64,000 nucleotides of DNA from Streptomyces davaonensis JCM 4913 (lineage in GTDB: Bacteria; Actinomycetota; Actinomycetes; Streptomycetales; Streptomycetaceae), in NCBI RefSeq assembly GCF_000349325.1, contig NC_020504.1, positions 620,001-684,000 of the forward strand, read 5' to 3'. The position numbers and the translations under genes were made by a program. Shown piece after piece: positions 1-9,294 of the stretch; the first letter of the stretch is position 1; each line of letters opens with the position of its first letter. The notes below the pieces were generated by a model. That model was given only the letters and a program-made list of their open reading frames with translations. It was not told the DNA's origin and did not search any database.

Positions 1-95
1 TCGCCCGCTGGGACATCGCCCTGCCGCCCGGCGGCCGTCGCACGGTGATCCTCGTGTACGACATCTCCGCGAGCGGCAAGGTCACTGGTGTGTGA
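1..95 (+). CDS. C-terminal end of an unidentified protein (partial)
   Basis: A reading frame enters from the left edge and ends at TGA 93-95, giving about 30 residues that finish DISASGKVTGV. The stretch has Streptomyces-like codon bias but is too short to name. Its stop overlaps the GTG proposed as the start of the next gene by 8 bases, so the two may be co-translated. The 5' part lies outside the window. Confidence 0.5.
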   Translation, partial: ARWDIALPPGGRRTVILVYDISASGKVTGV

Positions 96-708
96 GGACG
101 ACTCTGGGGCGCCGGTCTCCGTGGTGATGGAGCGCATGGACGGATCGGCCGCGGTGCGCGCCGAGGACGCGTTCAGACGGATCTACGCGGAGGCGTTCGC
201 CGAGGCTCCGTACCACGAGACCGAGGACGACATCGCCGCCGCCTTCCGCCGCTTCCGCGCACTGGCTCAAAGGCCCGCTTTCCGCGCGGTGTTGGCCCGC
301 TCCGAGTACGGCGAGCCGATCGGCATGGCGTACGGCTTCCCCCTCGGCTCCGACACGGTGTGGTGGGACGAGCTGACCGAACCCGTGCCCGACGACATGC
401 GGCGCGAGGACGGGCACCGCACCTTCGGGCTCATCGAACTCGCCGTGCGCGGGGCGTGGCGCGGGGAGGGTGTGGCGCGGCGTCTGCACCGGACGCTGCT
501 CGACGGCGTCGTAGCAGAGCGGGTGTTGCTGAACGTCCACCCGGAGGGCAAGGCAGCGGCGGCCGCTTATCGCGCGTGGGGGTACCGCAAAATCGGGGAG
601 GCGAGGGTGCCGGGCGAGGAGGCGGGCGTGTATGACGTGATGCTGCTCGATCTGGGAGCCCGTTTTCGGACCTCGGTAGGGTCGATGATGCCCCAACCCG
701 CCCGCTAG
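88..708 (+). CDS. GNAT-family N-acetyltransferase
   Basis: The 206-residue product has the GNAT acetyl-CoA binding signature: ELAVRGAWRGEGVARRLH near residues 117-134 carries the R/Q-x-x-G-x-G/A-like loop. It is followed by LNVHPEGKAAAAAYRAWGY, the usual beta5-alpha4 region ending in the conserved aromatic. The family transfers an acetyl group from acetyl-CoA to an amine; the substrate cannot be read. The GTG at 88 overlaps the upstream stop, favouring coupling, but the in-frame ATG at 127 (MERMDG) would also leave the whole domain intact. The next gene starts 9 bases downstream. Confidence 0.8.
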   Translation: MCEDDSGAPVSVVMERMDGSAAVRAEDAFRRIYAEAFAEAPYHETEDDIAAAFRRFRALAQRPAFRAVLARSEYGEPIGMAYGFPLGSDTVWWDELTEPVPDDMRREDGHRTFGLIELAVRGAWRGEGVARRLHRTLLDGVVAERVLLNVHPEGKAAAAAYRAWGYRKIGEARVPGEEAGVYDVMLLDLGARFRTSVGSMMPQPAR

Positions 709-1867
709 CAGGGACACATGCCCAATCTGCTGAGTTCAGCCCGCCGCGCTGTCCACCGTCGGAAAGGAGATGTTGCAGGCACCGGACGTGTGAGCCGGCT
801 CCCTCTGGGGCTGCGGGCAGCGGCGGCAGTGCTGGGCCTGACATTGCTGGCGGCAGGTTGCAGCAGCGGCCCGGACCTGTCGGACCGGTCGATCAAGCCG
901 AGGGGTGATGGGGGCGCGTGGCAGATCGACTACCGCAGCCCAGTGTCGGATTCCGGCCTCAATGGCCTGGTCGCCGTCTCTGCCGAGGAAGCGTGGGCAG
1001 TCGGACGCACGGGCAAGTCCAACCATGAGCGCGGCAGTCTGCTGCACTACACCGCCGGTAACTGGAGCTCTGTGCCGCTGCCCGTCGAGCTCCGAGGCGA
1101 GCCCGAGCTGAGAGTCGCGGCGTCGGGTCCGCAGGACGTATGGATCTACCGTCGGGAGCCCACGTCGGTTCCGCAGACCGAAGTGGAGGCGCGCAGGCAG
1201 CGTTCGTCGCCCGCGCAGGGCGCTGAGCAGCCGGACGGCCGGCGTCCCAGCCCGGCGATGCGCTGGGACGGCAAGCGCTGGCACCGGATGGCCGCCCCCT
1301 TCCCGATCGCCACTCTGCGGGTGTTGTCCCCGCGCAACGCCTGGGCTGTCGACTGCGAGGGCGACCTGTGGCACTGGGACGGCCGCCACTGGCAGCGAAC
1401 CAGGCTGCCGATCTGGGTCCGTGATCTCGACGCCTCGTCCCCGGACAATGTCTGGGCCGTGGGCATGCGCGTACCTGCTACTCCCCCGTACCAGTTCGCG
1501 GCGATGCACTACGACGGACACAGCTGGCAGCAGACGCGGCTGCCCGAGCACCGCTTCACCCAGAACGGCATGCTGCCCGGGGAGACCAGCACACTCGGCT
1601 ACGTCCGTGTCCTCGCCGCCGACGACGTCTGGGCGCTCGGGGCACACACCTGGGATCCGGAGGACGAGGCACCGACCGATCCGCCCTTCGAACGCTTCCT
1701 CCTGCACTGGGACGGCCACCGTTGGAAGAGCGTCGCCTACCCACCCAGAACCGCGTACGACGACGTGCTACAGCCGGTGGCGCCCGACGGCTCCGGGGGC
1801 CTGGTACTGGGCACCTGGCTGCGCCGCACCGCCACCGGCCGGTACCTGGGCATTGACGCCCCACTAG

Positions 1868-3527
1868 CCTCGCGCTTTCATAAAGCGGGCTGTCCGGCAG
1901 GTGGTCAACTCAGCAGAAAGTGCCCCTGACCAGCAAGAATGAGGATTGTCGAGGTCCTTGTTCCCGCTGAAACCAGAGGCACTTTCCAGGTGAAGCAGCC
2001 TATAGGTTCCTATCCTCCTGTGCGTGTCCAGGGCGACGGCCGCCAGGTCGTCTCCCTGGCCGGATCCGTCCTGCTGGTCGAAACGGTCCGCAAGACCGGT
2101 CTCGACCGGGCGTTATCCGCAGTGCTCGCTCCGTGGCGAAAGCCTCGGGCCGTCCACGACCCGGGCAAGATCCTCCTGGACCTTGCGCTGGCGGTCGCAC
2201 TCGGCGGGGACTGTCTCGCCGACATCGCGACGCTGCGGGCCGAGCCGTCCGTGTTCGGGCCGGTCGCCTCCGACCCGACGGTCTCCCGCCTGATCGGCAC
2301 CCTCGCCACCGCGGGCGAGAAGGCACTGACCGCCATCCGCAATGCCCGCTCCGAAATCCGTGGCCGGGTCTGGGAGTTGTCCGCCGACCGGGCTCCGGAC
2401 GCCTGCGGGGAAGTGACCGTGGACCTGGACGGAGTTCTGGTCGTCGCACACTCCGACAAGCAGGACGCCGCCCCGACCTGGAAGAAGACCTACGGCCACC
2501 ACCCCCTGATGGGGTTCGTCGACCACGGGCCAGGCGGCACCGGCGAACCCGTCGCCGCTCTGCTCAGGCCGGGCAACGCGGGCTCGAACACCGCCGCCGA
2601 CCACATCACCACGGCGCAACTCGCCCTCGCTCAGCTGCCCAAGAAGTACCGGCGTGGGCGGCAGACCTTGATCCGCTGCGATTCCGCGGGCGGCACCCAC
2701 GAGTTCGTCGCCTGGCTCGCCCGGCGCGGCCGCTGGCTGTCCTACTCGGTCGGCATGGTCATCACCGAGGCCGTCCACCAGCACGTCCTCAAGATCCCGG
2801 CATCGGCCTGGACCTCGGCCATCGAGTCGGACGGTGAGGTCCGCGACGGGGCCTGGGTCGCGGAACTCACCGGTGACATCCTCATCGGGTGGCCGAAGGG
2901 CCTGCGGCTGATCGTCCGCAAGGAACGACCCCATCCCGGCGCCCAGTTGAGGATCACAGATGCCGACGGCATGCGGCTCACCTGCTTCGCCACCAACACC
3001 GCCGACCGTCCCATTGCCGAACTCGAACTCCGCCACCGGCTGCGGGCCCGGGCCGAGGACCGCATCCGGGCCGCCCGCGCGACGGGCCTGCGCAACCTGC
3101 CCCTGCACGACACCGCGCAGAACAAGATCTGGCTGGAGATCGTCCAGATTGCTCTCGACCTGCTGGCCTGGATGCCCTTGCTCGCCCTGACCTGCAAGGC
3201 CCGTCTCTGGGAACCTCGCCGCCTGCGGTTCCGCCTGTTCTCCGCGGCTGGCCAGCTCGTCACCACCGGCCGGCGCCGCATCCTCCGCCTCGCCCGCCAC
3301 TGGCCCTGGACCAGCGAGATCACAGACGCCCTCGCACGGCTCGCACTCCTGCCGAACCCCGACTGACCAGAAGCCCCTACCCCTGCGAGCAGCATCACCC
3401 CCACCCGGAGCAGTGGAACCCGGCGCCCACCCGACGCGAGACTCGGGCCGCCGACCTGCCCGGCATCAGCCGCCGAAAGCGAAACGGTCCACCGACTCCG
3501 TCGGCGGACCGTCAAGAAAGATCGAGG
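1868..3527. mobile_element. IS1380-family insertion sequence, complete, with 4-bp target duplication
   Basis: Both ends can be read. The left end 1868-1882 (CCTCGCGCTTTCATA) matches the reverse complement of 3513-3527 (CCTCGATCTTTCTTG) at 12 of 15 positions. The element is flanked by direct CTAG copies at 1864-1867 and 3528-3531. A CC start, 15-bp imperfect repeats and 4-5 bp duplications are known traits of the IS1380 family. It is 1660 bp and holds one transposase gene. The frame of the interrupted gene resumes exactly after the duplication, so the insertion is clean and probably recent. Confidence 0.93.
1990..3366 (+). CDS. IS1380-family DDE transposase
   Basis: The 458-residue transposase of the IS1380 element is full length. 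The DDE core is visible: VTVDLDGVLVVAHSDKQDA gives the first acidic region, TLIRCDSAGGTHEF the second, and the C-terminal part ending ELELRHRLRARAEDRIR carries the conserved glutamate region. The GTG at 1990 (MKQPIGSYPP) is preferred because an AGAGG sequence lies upstream and family members begin with this peptide as far as I recall. An in-frame ATG at 1939 would add 17 residues. No frameshift is seen, so the element may be active. Confidence 0.9.
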   Translation: MKQPIGSYPPVRVQGDGRQVVSLAGSVLLVETVRKTGLDRALSAVLAPWRKPRAVHDPGKILLDLALAVALGGDCLADIATLRAEPSVFGPVASDPTVSRLIGTLATAGEKALTAIRNARSEIRGRVWELSADRAPDACGEVTVDLDGVLVVAHSDKQDAAPTWKKTYGHHPLMGFVDHGPGGTGEPVAALLRPGNAGSNTAADHITTAQLALAQLPKKYRRGRQTLIRCDSAGGTHEFVAWLARRGRWLSYSVGMVITEAVHQHVLKIPASAWTSAIESDGEVRDGAWVAELTGDILIGWPKGLRLIVRKERPHPGAQLRITDADGMRLTCFATNTADRPIAELELRHRLRARAEDRIRAARATGLRNLPLHDTAQNKIWLEIVQIALDLLAWMPLLALTCKARLWEPRRLRFRLFSAAGQLVTTGRRRILRLARHWPWTSEITDALARLALLPNPD

Positions 3528-3711
3528 CTAGGAGTCGAGGGCTGGACCGACACAACGGTGAAGCCTTTGAAGCGCCAATGGCTTTCGCTGTCGGACCTGG
3601 CGGTGGTGCCTGGCACGCACACGTTGTTCGGGGTCGGTGCCCTTAACTCGCACAGCGGTAGCCGGGCAGTCATCGTCCGATACCAGAGCTGATCGACAAC
3701 ATCGGCTACGG

Positions 3712-4863
3712 CTAGACATGCGGACCCGTACTCCCGGCCTGGCTGGTCGGTCCACGGACCGCATCAAGTACAGCTTGTCCCTGGTTGTCGACGAACTTGG
3801 TGAACAGTTGCTGGGAGTAGCCGAAGATGATTGCCCAGGCGATGATCTGAGCGGTGGAATCGAGCGCGCTGAGCCCTGGGACGAAACCGCCGCGCATGAG
3901 CAGCAGTCCAAGCCCTGCGGTCAGGGCCCCGGTCGGCAGTTTCAACAGGGCCAGTACGACCGGCACGTTGTACGGCAGCGCCGTCCCCCTGATCCGTCTC
4001 AGCGCTGCCGCGGAGGCGATGGCGGCGGACAGGACGCCCACGATTTCGATGATGAGATAGTCCTGAGCGCGCGCGGTGGAAGCAATCTCCTCCGCGGTGG
4101 GCGGGCCTTTGAAGTCCTGACTGAATGACGGACAGACCACCTTGTACTTTCCTCCGCTGATCTCCGGGGTGAAGCAGAGCGGAATAGCGGTCTCCCAGAT
4201 GCATGACATCACCGCGACGCCAATCGCGGCGAGAAACAAGCCCGCCGTCACTGACATCACGATCCCCACGAAGCTGCGGACACGAAGCGTTTCCTTGCGG
4301 AGCAGTCGCCGCGCGTGGCTAACGGTCTCCGCGAGGAAGGCGCGTTCCCCCAGGCGCAATCCATCACGATTCTGACCGTCGTGGTGGAGTCTGCGCGCGA
4401 TCTCTGTCGCGTGAATGCGCCGTGGGTCCCTGGGGGTGAAGTGCTCGTCGATCAGCGCCAGCATGTCGGGGAGCATCGCCTTGATGTCCTCGCTGGAAGC
4501 CATCCAGACCATGAGATTCATGGCGGAATCGACGTGGGACTGCGCGACGCCCAGATGCGCGGCCCGTCGCATGCGGGGATGGGAGTCGTGTCCAAGTGCG
4601 GAATTGGCCTGTTCGAGTTCGTGCTGCGCCTTGGCGGCGTAGGAGTCCGCCACGATTGCACGCTCCTCGTCCACCGAGGCCCGAACGGCCGCCGCGTGAA
4701 GGATCGCCTCCAGCTCGGTGATCCTCGCCCGCAGCGCCTCCTTCTGCTCCCACGGCCCCATCTCTCCCCGCGAGGCACGGATGGGCGTCCTCGTGTCGTA
4801 CCACCTCCGCACCCTGGCCGCCCAGGGCTCCCTGCCGGGTCCGCCGCCCGCCGTGTCGCTCAT
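3712..4863 (-). CDS. Predicted four-helix membrane protein with N-terminal coiled-coil-like region
   Basis: The 383-residue protein is not recognised. Residues 1-180 are soluble and partly helical, with EQKEALRARITELEAIL resembling a short coiled coil. Four hydrophobic segments follow, near SFVGIVMSVTAGLFLAAIG, LIIEIVGVLSAAIASAAAL, ALLKLPTGALTAGLGLLLM and IIAWAIIFGYSQQLFTKFVD. A loop with two cysteines lies between the first two helices. ATG 4863 is chosen because an upstream extension runs into the divergent reductase gene. It converges with the disrupted lipoprotein gene. Confidence 0.7.
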   Translation of the reverse strand: MSDTAGGGPGREPWAARVRRWYDTRTPIRASRGEMGPWEQKEALRARITELEAILHAAAVRASVDEERAIVADSYAAKAQHELEQANSALGHDSHPRMRRAAHLGVAQSHVDSAMNLMVWMASSEDIKAMLPDMLALIDEHFTPRDPRRIHATEIARRLHHDGQNRDGLRLGERAFLAETVSHARRLLRKETLRVRSFVGIVMSVTAGLFLAAIGVAVMSCIWETAIPLCFTPEISGGKYKVVCPSFSQDFKGPPTAEEIASTARAQDYLIIEIVGVLSAAIASAAALRRIRGTALPYNVPVVLALLKLPTGALTAGLGLLLMRGGFVPGLSALDSTAQIIAWAIIFGYSQQLFTKFVDNQGQAVLDAVRGPTSQAGSTGPHV

Positions 4864-5031
4864 CAAAGCCTCCCTCGTCGGCGTCACCACTCGACGTCGT
4901 GGATCGACATCGGAGTGATGGGCCAGCAGCAGGGTTCGACCATTCGGTTCGCCGAATTCACCGAAGAAACGATCCTCGCGCCGATTGGCGATGCGCCGGA
5001 CCGGTCTGCCCATCGGCGGTACCCTCGCGAA

Positions 5032-5580
5032 ATGCGACCCCTTCGGTATTCCATCAACGTCACCCTCGACGGGTGCTGCGACCACCGTGAAATCACCCCG
5101 GACGAAGAAATGCACCACCATGCGGCCGAAAGCATTGGCCAGGCCGATGCCCTCCTCTTCGGCCGAGTGACATACGAAATGATGGAAGAAGCGTGGCGGC
5201 CACCGGCCCCGGCAGGAGCGCGGCCCGAGTGGATGGAGCCCTTCGCCAGGACGATCAACGCAGCGAAGAAATACGTCGTGTCGAGCACCCTGGAGCAGGT
5301 CGGCTGGAACTCGGAGCTCCTGCGCGGCGATCTGGGCGAGGCCGTGCAGCAGCTCAAGCAGGAGCCGGGTCAGGGCCTGTTCGTGGGTGGCGTGCAGCTC
5401 CCCATGGCGTTGGCGGAGCTGGGGTTGATCGACGAGTACGAGTTCGTGGTGCATCCCAGGCTGGTGGGCCACGGGCGGACGTTGTTCGCGGGGCTGTCGC
5501 AGCGGGTCGATCTGGAGCTCGTGAATCGGCTGGAGTTCGGCTCGGGGGCGGTGGCGATGCAGTACGAACCGAGAAGGTAA
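5032..5580 (+). CDS. Dihydrofolate-reductase-fold (RibD C-terminal) family protein
   Basis: The 182-residue product begins MRPLRYSINVTLDGCCDH, the usual start of the small RibD_C/DHFR-like group (S-x-x-x-T-L-D-G). GQADALLFGRVTYEMM is the typical nucleotide-binding motif, and LFVGGVQLPMALAELGLIDEYEFVVHPRLVGHGRTLF is the C-terminal core. These proteins are assumed to be NADPH-dependent reductases of unknown substrate. The start is set by the conserved N-terminus; the frame extends far upstream but that part is antisense to the divergent membrane-protein gene. ATG 5032 lies about 170 bases from that gene's start. Confidence 0.82.
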   Translation: MRPLRYSINVTLDGCCDHREITPDEEMHHHAAESIGQADALLFGRVTYEMMEEAWRPPAPAGARPEWMEPFARTINAAKKYVVSSTLEQVGWNSELLRGDLGEAVQQLKQEPGQGLFVGGVQLPMALAELGLIDEYEFVVHPRLVGHGRTLFAGLSQRVDLELVNRLEFGSGAVAMQYEPRR

Positions 5581-5643
5581 CCATCGGGGTTGGGGGTTCA
5601 AGCCGACTGTGGGCACGCAGTCAGCAGCTCATACGATCAGGGC

Positions 5644-6816
5644 ATGGCAATGCAGAAGCAGGACGCCCCACCAAGGCCACTCATGGTCGGCGACGTCGTG
5701 ACCGCCCATTCACGGGAACTCGGGGAATGGACAGCCGCGCAGATAGTCCGACTCGACCCCGATTCACAGACGGCGGCCGTACTTGAGCTGGACTGGTCCG
5801 GCCCTGAGCCATCGTCCATGGCCAACCTCGGCGACATCACCCCGCTCAGGCTCACTCACCACTCATGGAACGGGTCGCTGTCTTTCTGCAACCAGGGGTG
5901 GGTCCTGCCGCGCAGCCACAAGGTGGTCGGAACGATGCCCCTCCTCCATGACAAGCCGTCGAACTCCTGGGCCTACGGATGGCACTTGGGCGATCAGCTC
6001 GCCCGGCAACGACGGTGGGACAGCGGCGTCCGTGAAGACCCGGTCGCGGCTTGGAAGGCAGAGTACACCGGAGAGGCGGTCAATGAATTCCTCAGCCGAC
6101 CGACAGAGCCACGATCAGAGGTAACACAGCTGACAATCCGGGATGTTGACACCCTGGACTGCGCTCAGCTCGTCACGCGATTCCCCGAGGTGACCTCGCT
6201 CCAACTGTACGGACGCCTCGGCCTCCTCTCCGCCGCGGGCGAGCTGAACCGGCTGACGTCGCTCCAGAGAATCGGCATCGCCGACCTCTTCGGCATGACC
6301 GGAGAAGACCGCCTGCGCCCGCAGTCCGTGCCGGAACTGGAATCCGTGGACCTCTACAACATCCCTGCCGCCTACGCCTCGGCCATGCGCGGCGCCTGGA
6401 GACCGGAGATCCCGGAAGGCGTCTATATATCCATCCTCCGAGGCCGCAAGCCCGAATGGGTCGAGGAGAACCGGAACAACCCGTTGCGCGACTGGGACGG
6501 CCGCGAACACATCAGTCCCGCCACCTACAAGAGGGCGCTCACGCAGTACAAGGCGACGCGGAAGGCCGTCCTTGAGGTGTTCGCCGTAGAAGCCGCAGGG
6601 GTCTGGTCGTCACGCCTGGAGGAGATCGGGCATGCCTACGGCGAGGCGTTCAATCGCCTTGACTATCGGTCGGGCTTCATCGAGACCGTCGAGCGCGAAG
6701 AGCTCTTCGACGCCCTTGAGCACATCATGAATGAGGCCGAGACACTCCACGGCCCTGACGCCAAGGCCACCCGCGACAGCCTCATCTCAGGAGCGGACTC
6801 CGCCCGAGACTGGTAG
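5644..6816 (+). CDS. Uncharacterised protein with leucine-rich-repeat-like centre
   Basis: The 390-residue product is not recognised. Its N-terminus (LMVGDVVTAHSRELGEWTAAQIVRL) looks like a small beta-barrel of Tudor/SH3 type. The middle, around LDCAQLVTRFPEVTSLQLYG and ELNRLTSLQRIGIADL, has the spacing of a few leucine-rich repeats. The C-terminal 100 residues are helical and acidic. ATG 5644 is preferred to the earlier in-frame ATG at 5590 because the extra 18 residues overlap the probable promoter after the previous gene. No function is proposed. Confidence 0.65.
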   Translation: MAMQKQDAPPRPLMVGDVVTAHSRELGEWTAAQIVRLDPDSQTAAVLELDWSGPEPSSMANLGDITPLRLTHHSWNGSLSFCNQGWVLPRSHKVVGTMPLLHDKPSNSWAYGWHLGDQLARQRRWDSGVREDPVAAWKAEYTGEAVNEFLSRPTEPRSEVTQLTIRDVDTLDCAQLVTRFPEVTSLQLYGRLGLLSAAGELNRLTSLQRIGIADLFGMTGEDRLRPQSVPELESVDLYNIPAAYASAMRGAWRPEIPEGVYISILRGRKPEWVEENRNNPLRDWDGREHISPATYKRALTQYKATRKAVLEVFAVEAAGVWSSRLEEIGHAYGEAFNRLDYRSGFIETVEREELFDALEHIMNEAETLHGPDAKATRDSLISGADSARDW

Positions 6817-6848
6817 CGAGGCCCCGGACGTCCCACCAGGCCGCGTGA

Positions 6849-7430
6849 TCACCGGATCAGGGCGACGACTGCCGTCTCTATGGGGTCGATGTCCGGCTCA
6901 CCCGCATCCGAGGTGTCGACTTCTACGACGGCATCGACTCCACCCGGCGGCGCAAAGATGGACGGCTTCATCTCGCCTCGCTGGAACTGGGCGGAGAGCT
7001 GTCGCTCGACGGCCCCGCCTCCAGCCGCGCGGACCCGGAGCCGCTCGCCAATGACCGACTCGCGCGCGACGACGTGAACGGCGAGCATTCTGGCGTCAGA
7101 TGAGTGCAGGGCATCAAGCAGGCGAGACGACAACACCGAGGTCTCCACCACGAAGCTCACCCCCGAAGAGGCAAGCAGACGGGCCGTGTTGACCATCGCT
7201 TCCTCGGCACGGAGGCTGACAGGACCACCGGCGACATGGAAGTCCGGAGCGAACTGGACACCGCCGTCCCCGGCGACAGAAGCGGCAGACAGCCCTAGCC
7301 CCCGCTTGATCTCGTCCCTGGTCAGGAACAGCACACCGAGACGACGCGCCGTCGCACACGCCACAGTGGTCTTTCCGGCCCCCGGAGACCCGCATACGGC
7401 GACCACTACTGGTCGTTGCAACCCCGGCAT
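6849..7430 (-). CDS. P-loop kinase-like ATPase (AAA_33 / zeta-toxin-like fold)
   Basis: The 193-residue protein opens with VVVAVCGSPGAGKTTVA, a perfect Walker A (G-x-x-G-x-G-K-T-T) at residues 13-21. LTRDEIKRGLG follows, the typical acidic patch of small nucleoside or antibiotic kinases, and SFVVETSVLSSRLLDAL is the Walker B-like strand. Arginines suitable for a lid (ERLRVRAAGGGAVERQ) sit near residues 130-145. It probably phosphorylates a small molecule; the substrate is unknown. No antitoxin-like partner is adjacent, so I do not call a toxin-antitoxin pair. Confidence 0.75.
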   Translation of the reverse strand: MPGLQRPVVVAVCGSPGAGKTTVACATARRLGVLFLTRDEIKRGLGLSAASVAGDGGVQFAPDFHVAGGPVSLRAEEAMVNTARLLASSGVSFVVETSVLSSRLLDALHSSDARMLAVHVVARESVIGERLRVRAAGGGAVERQLSAQFQRGEMKPSIFAPPGGVDAVVEVDTSDAGEPDIDPIETAVVALIR

Positions 7431-7462
7431 CCGCCGATCCTGCCGGATCTTGATCTTGTTGT

Positions 7463-8524
7463 CTACGACGCAGCGGGAAGCTCAACGGTGATGCGGAGCC
7501 CGCCTGCGGAGCGCGGGGTGAGCGTGAGGGTTCCGTCGTGGGCGTGGGTGATGGTTTGGACGATGGCCAGGCCCAGGCCGATGCCCGCGTGGTCGGTGTG
7601 GGTGCGCTCGGTGCCGCGTTGGAAGGGTTCGGTGAGGGTCGAGGCGAGTTGGGGGGTGACTCGCTCGCCGGTGTTCTCCACCGTCAGGACCACCGTGTCG
7701 GGGCGGACGGCGGTGCTCACCCACACGGTGCCCTGTTCAGGGAGGTTGTGGATGATCGCGTTGTGTACGAGGTTCGTGGTCAGTTGGAGGAGCAGCGTCG
7801 GGGAGCCGGTCGTGAGGGTGACGTCGCCGCTCGATTCGATCGTGACGCCGTTCTTTTCCGCTACGGGGAGGAGTGTTTCGGTGGCTTCTTCCGCCATGAG
7901 GGACAGGTCGACGCGTTCTTGGGCGAAGGATCGCTGCTCGGCGCGGCTGATCAGGAGCAGGGCCTCGGTGAGCTCGATCGCTCGGGTGTTGACGTCGTTG
8001 AGGCGGTCGATGAGTTCTTCGGTGTCGTGGTTCGGGTCGGTGCGGGCCACGTCGAGGAGTGCCTTCGAGATCGCCAGCGGGGTGCGCAGCTCGTGGGAGG
8101 CGTTGGCCGCGAATCTCCGCTGCTCGGCGACGTGCGCTTCGAGCCGGGCAAGCATCGTGTCAAAGGCGTCGGCCAGTTCGTGGAACTCGTCCTTGCGGCC
8201 CGGCAGCCGGATGCGGTGCGAGAGCGATCCGTTCGCTGCCGTGCGTGTGGCGCTGGTGATGCGGGTCAGCGGGGCGAGCATCCGGCCTGCGAGGAACCAT
8301 CCTCCCAGAAGGCCGAACAGCAGCAGGAACGCCAGCACGGCGGCCGCCGCTGGGGCGAAGTTGCGCAGGAGGAGCTGGCGGTTGGGATTCTCGTAGAGGA
8401 GTCGGCGGTTCCAGTCGTCCGGGACGGGTTCCAGGAGGAACAGCCATACGGCCGCCAGCAGCAAGGTCCCCGCGAGCATGAGGAAGCCGGCGTAGCTGAG
8501 GGTGAGTTTGAGGCGGATGCTCAT
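7463..8524 (-). CDS. VanS-like sensor histidine kinase
   Basis: The 353-residue kinase has two membrane helices (LTLSYAGFLMLAGTLLLAAVW and AAAAVLAFLLLFGLLGGWFLA) around a short extracellular loop. A HAMP linker follows (GRMLAPLTRITSATR), then the HisKA box NASHELRTPL with the phospho-accepting histidine, the N-box NLVHNAIIHN and the G-box GIGLGLAIV. ATG 8524 (MSIRLKL) places the first helix properly; an upstream extension would overlap the regulator gene. It lies 10 bases after the response regulator and is surely co-transcribed. The short sensor loop and the divergent VanY/VanJ-like genes suggest sensing of glycopeptide or cell-wall stress (inference). Confidence 0.85.
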   Translation of the reverse strand: MSIRLKLTLSYAGFLMLAGTLLLAAVWLFLLEPVPDDWNRRLLYENPNRQLLLRNFAPAAAAVLAFLLLFGLLGGWFLAGRMLAPLTRITSATRTAANGSLSHRIRLPGRKDEFHELADAFDTMLARLEAHVAEQRRFAANASHELRTPLAISKALLDVARTDPNHDTEELIDRLNDVNTRAIELTEALLLISRAEQRSFAQERVDLSLMAEEATETLLPVAEKNGVTIESSGDVTLTTGSPTLLLQLTTNLVHNAIIHNLPEQGTVWVSTAVRPDTVVLTVENTGERVTPQLASTLTEPFQRGTERTHTDHAGIGLGLAIVQTITHAHDGTLTLTPRSAGGLRITVELPAAS

Positions 8525-8534
8525 TCCGGGTGCT

Positions 8535-9206
8535 CTATCCACCGTCGCCTCCCTCGATGCGGTAGCCGACACCCGGCACCGTGGCGATCAGCCATGGCTC
8601 GCCGAGCCGTTTGCGCAGTGCCGAGACGGTGATGCGTACGGCGTTGGTGAACGGGTCGGCGTTCTCGTCCCACGCGCGTGCCAGGAGTTCCTCGGCACTG
8701 ACGACACCGCCCTCGGCGGCGACGAGGACTTCGAGCACGGCGAACTGTTTCCTGGTCAGCGCGACGTAGCGGCCGTCCCGGTAGACCTCTCTGCGGAACG
8801 GGTCCAGCCGTAGACCCGCGATCTCGCGCACGGGAGGTCTGTGGTGGGCGCGTCTGCGGTCGAGTGCTCTGAGTCTGAGTGCGAGTTCCTGGAGTGCGAA
8901 GGGTTTGGTCAGGTAGTCGTCGGCGCCCAGTTCAAAGCCGGAGGCCTTGTCGTCGAGACGGTCCGCCGCGGTGAGCATGAGGATCGGCATGCCACTGCCG
9001 GAGGCGACGATGCGCTTGGCGACCTCGTCACCGGAAGGGCCGGGGATGTCGCGGTCGAGGACGGCGATGTCGTAGGCATTGATGCTCAGTAGTTCCAGTG
9101 CCGTGTCGCCGTCACCTGCGATGTCGGCCGCGATCGCTTCCAGGCGCAGGCCGTCGCGGATGGCTTCGGCCAGGTAGGGCTCGTCCTCGACGATCAGCAC
9201 ACGCAT
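8535..9206 (-). CDS. OmpR/VanR-family response regulator
   Basis: The 223-residue regulator begins MRVLIVEDEPYLAEAI. It shows the receiver acidic pocket (VEDE), the phosphorylated aspartate in AVLDRDIPG near residue 50, the conserved T/K (LTAADR, YLTKPFALQ) and a C-terminal winged helix (LTRKQFAVLEVL through FTNAVRITVSALRKRLG and GVGYRIEG). The start is set by the receiver's first strand. It is the first gene of the two-gene operon with the kinase and is divergent from the carboxypeptidase gene across an 88-base gap that must hold both promoters. Confidence 0.88.
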   Translation of the reverse strand: MRVLIVEDEPYLAEAIRDGLRLEAIAADIAGDGDTALELLSINAYDIAVLDRDIPGPSGDEVAKRIVASGSGMPILMLTAADRLDDKASGFELGADDYLTKPFALQELALRLRALDRRRAHHRPPVREIAGLRLDPFRREVYRDGRYVALTRKQFAVLEVLVAAEGGVVSAEELLARAWDENADPFTNAVRITVSALRKRLGEPWLIATVPGVGYRIEGGDGG

Positions 9207-9294
9207 GTCGTCAAGGCTACGAGTCGGCACATATCGTCGGCGTATCGAAAACCGCATACGTGTCGGCAACAGCATGCTGCCTTGACTTGGCCGT

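Larger units (their letters stand above)
718..3692 (+). pseudogene. WAVG-repeat lipoprotein gene interrupted by an IS1380-family element
   Basis: The gene starts at ATG 718 and encodes a lipoprotein with lipobox LLAAGC near residues 43-48. Propeller-like repeats follow, of the form 'W-A-V-G ... LxHWDGxxWxxxxLP' (EEAWAVGR, RNAWAVDC, DNVWAVGM, DDVWALGA). The frame is intact to codon CTA 1864-1866, where an insertion sequence begins. On the far side the same frame resumes at 3528 (LGVEGWTDTTVK) and ends at TGA 3692. Removing the element and one copy of the CTAG duplication restores a continuous frame of 436 codons. In the present form the protein ends in element-encoded residues about 20 codons after the break. 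Two secreted relatives sit at 48799-49893 and 49896-51005. The function of this repeat class is unknown; a surface beta-propeller is inferred. Confidence 0.88.

Noticed and set aside
6849..7430. Zeta-type toxin of a toxin-antitoxin pair
   Set aside because: The P-loop fits, but no small epsilon-like antitoxin gene is adjacent; a small-molecule kinase is as likely.
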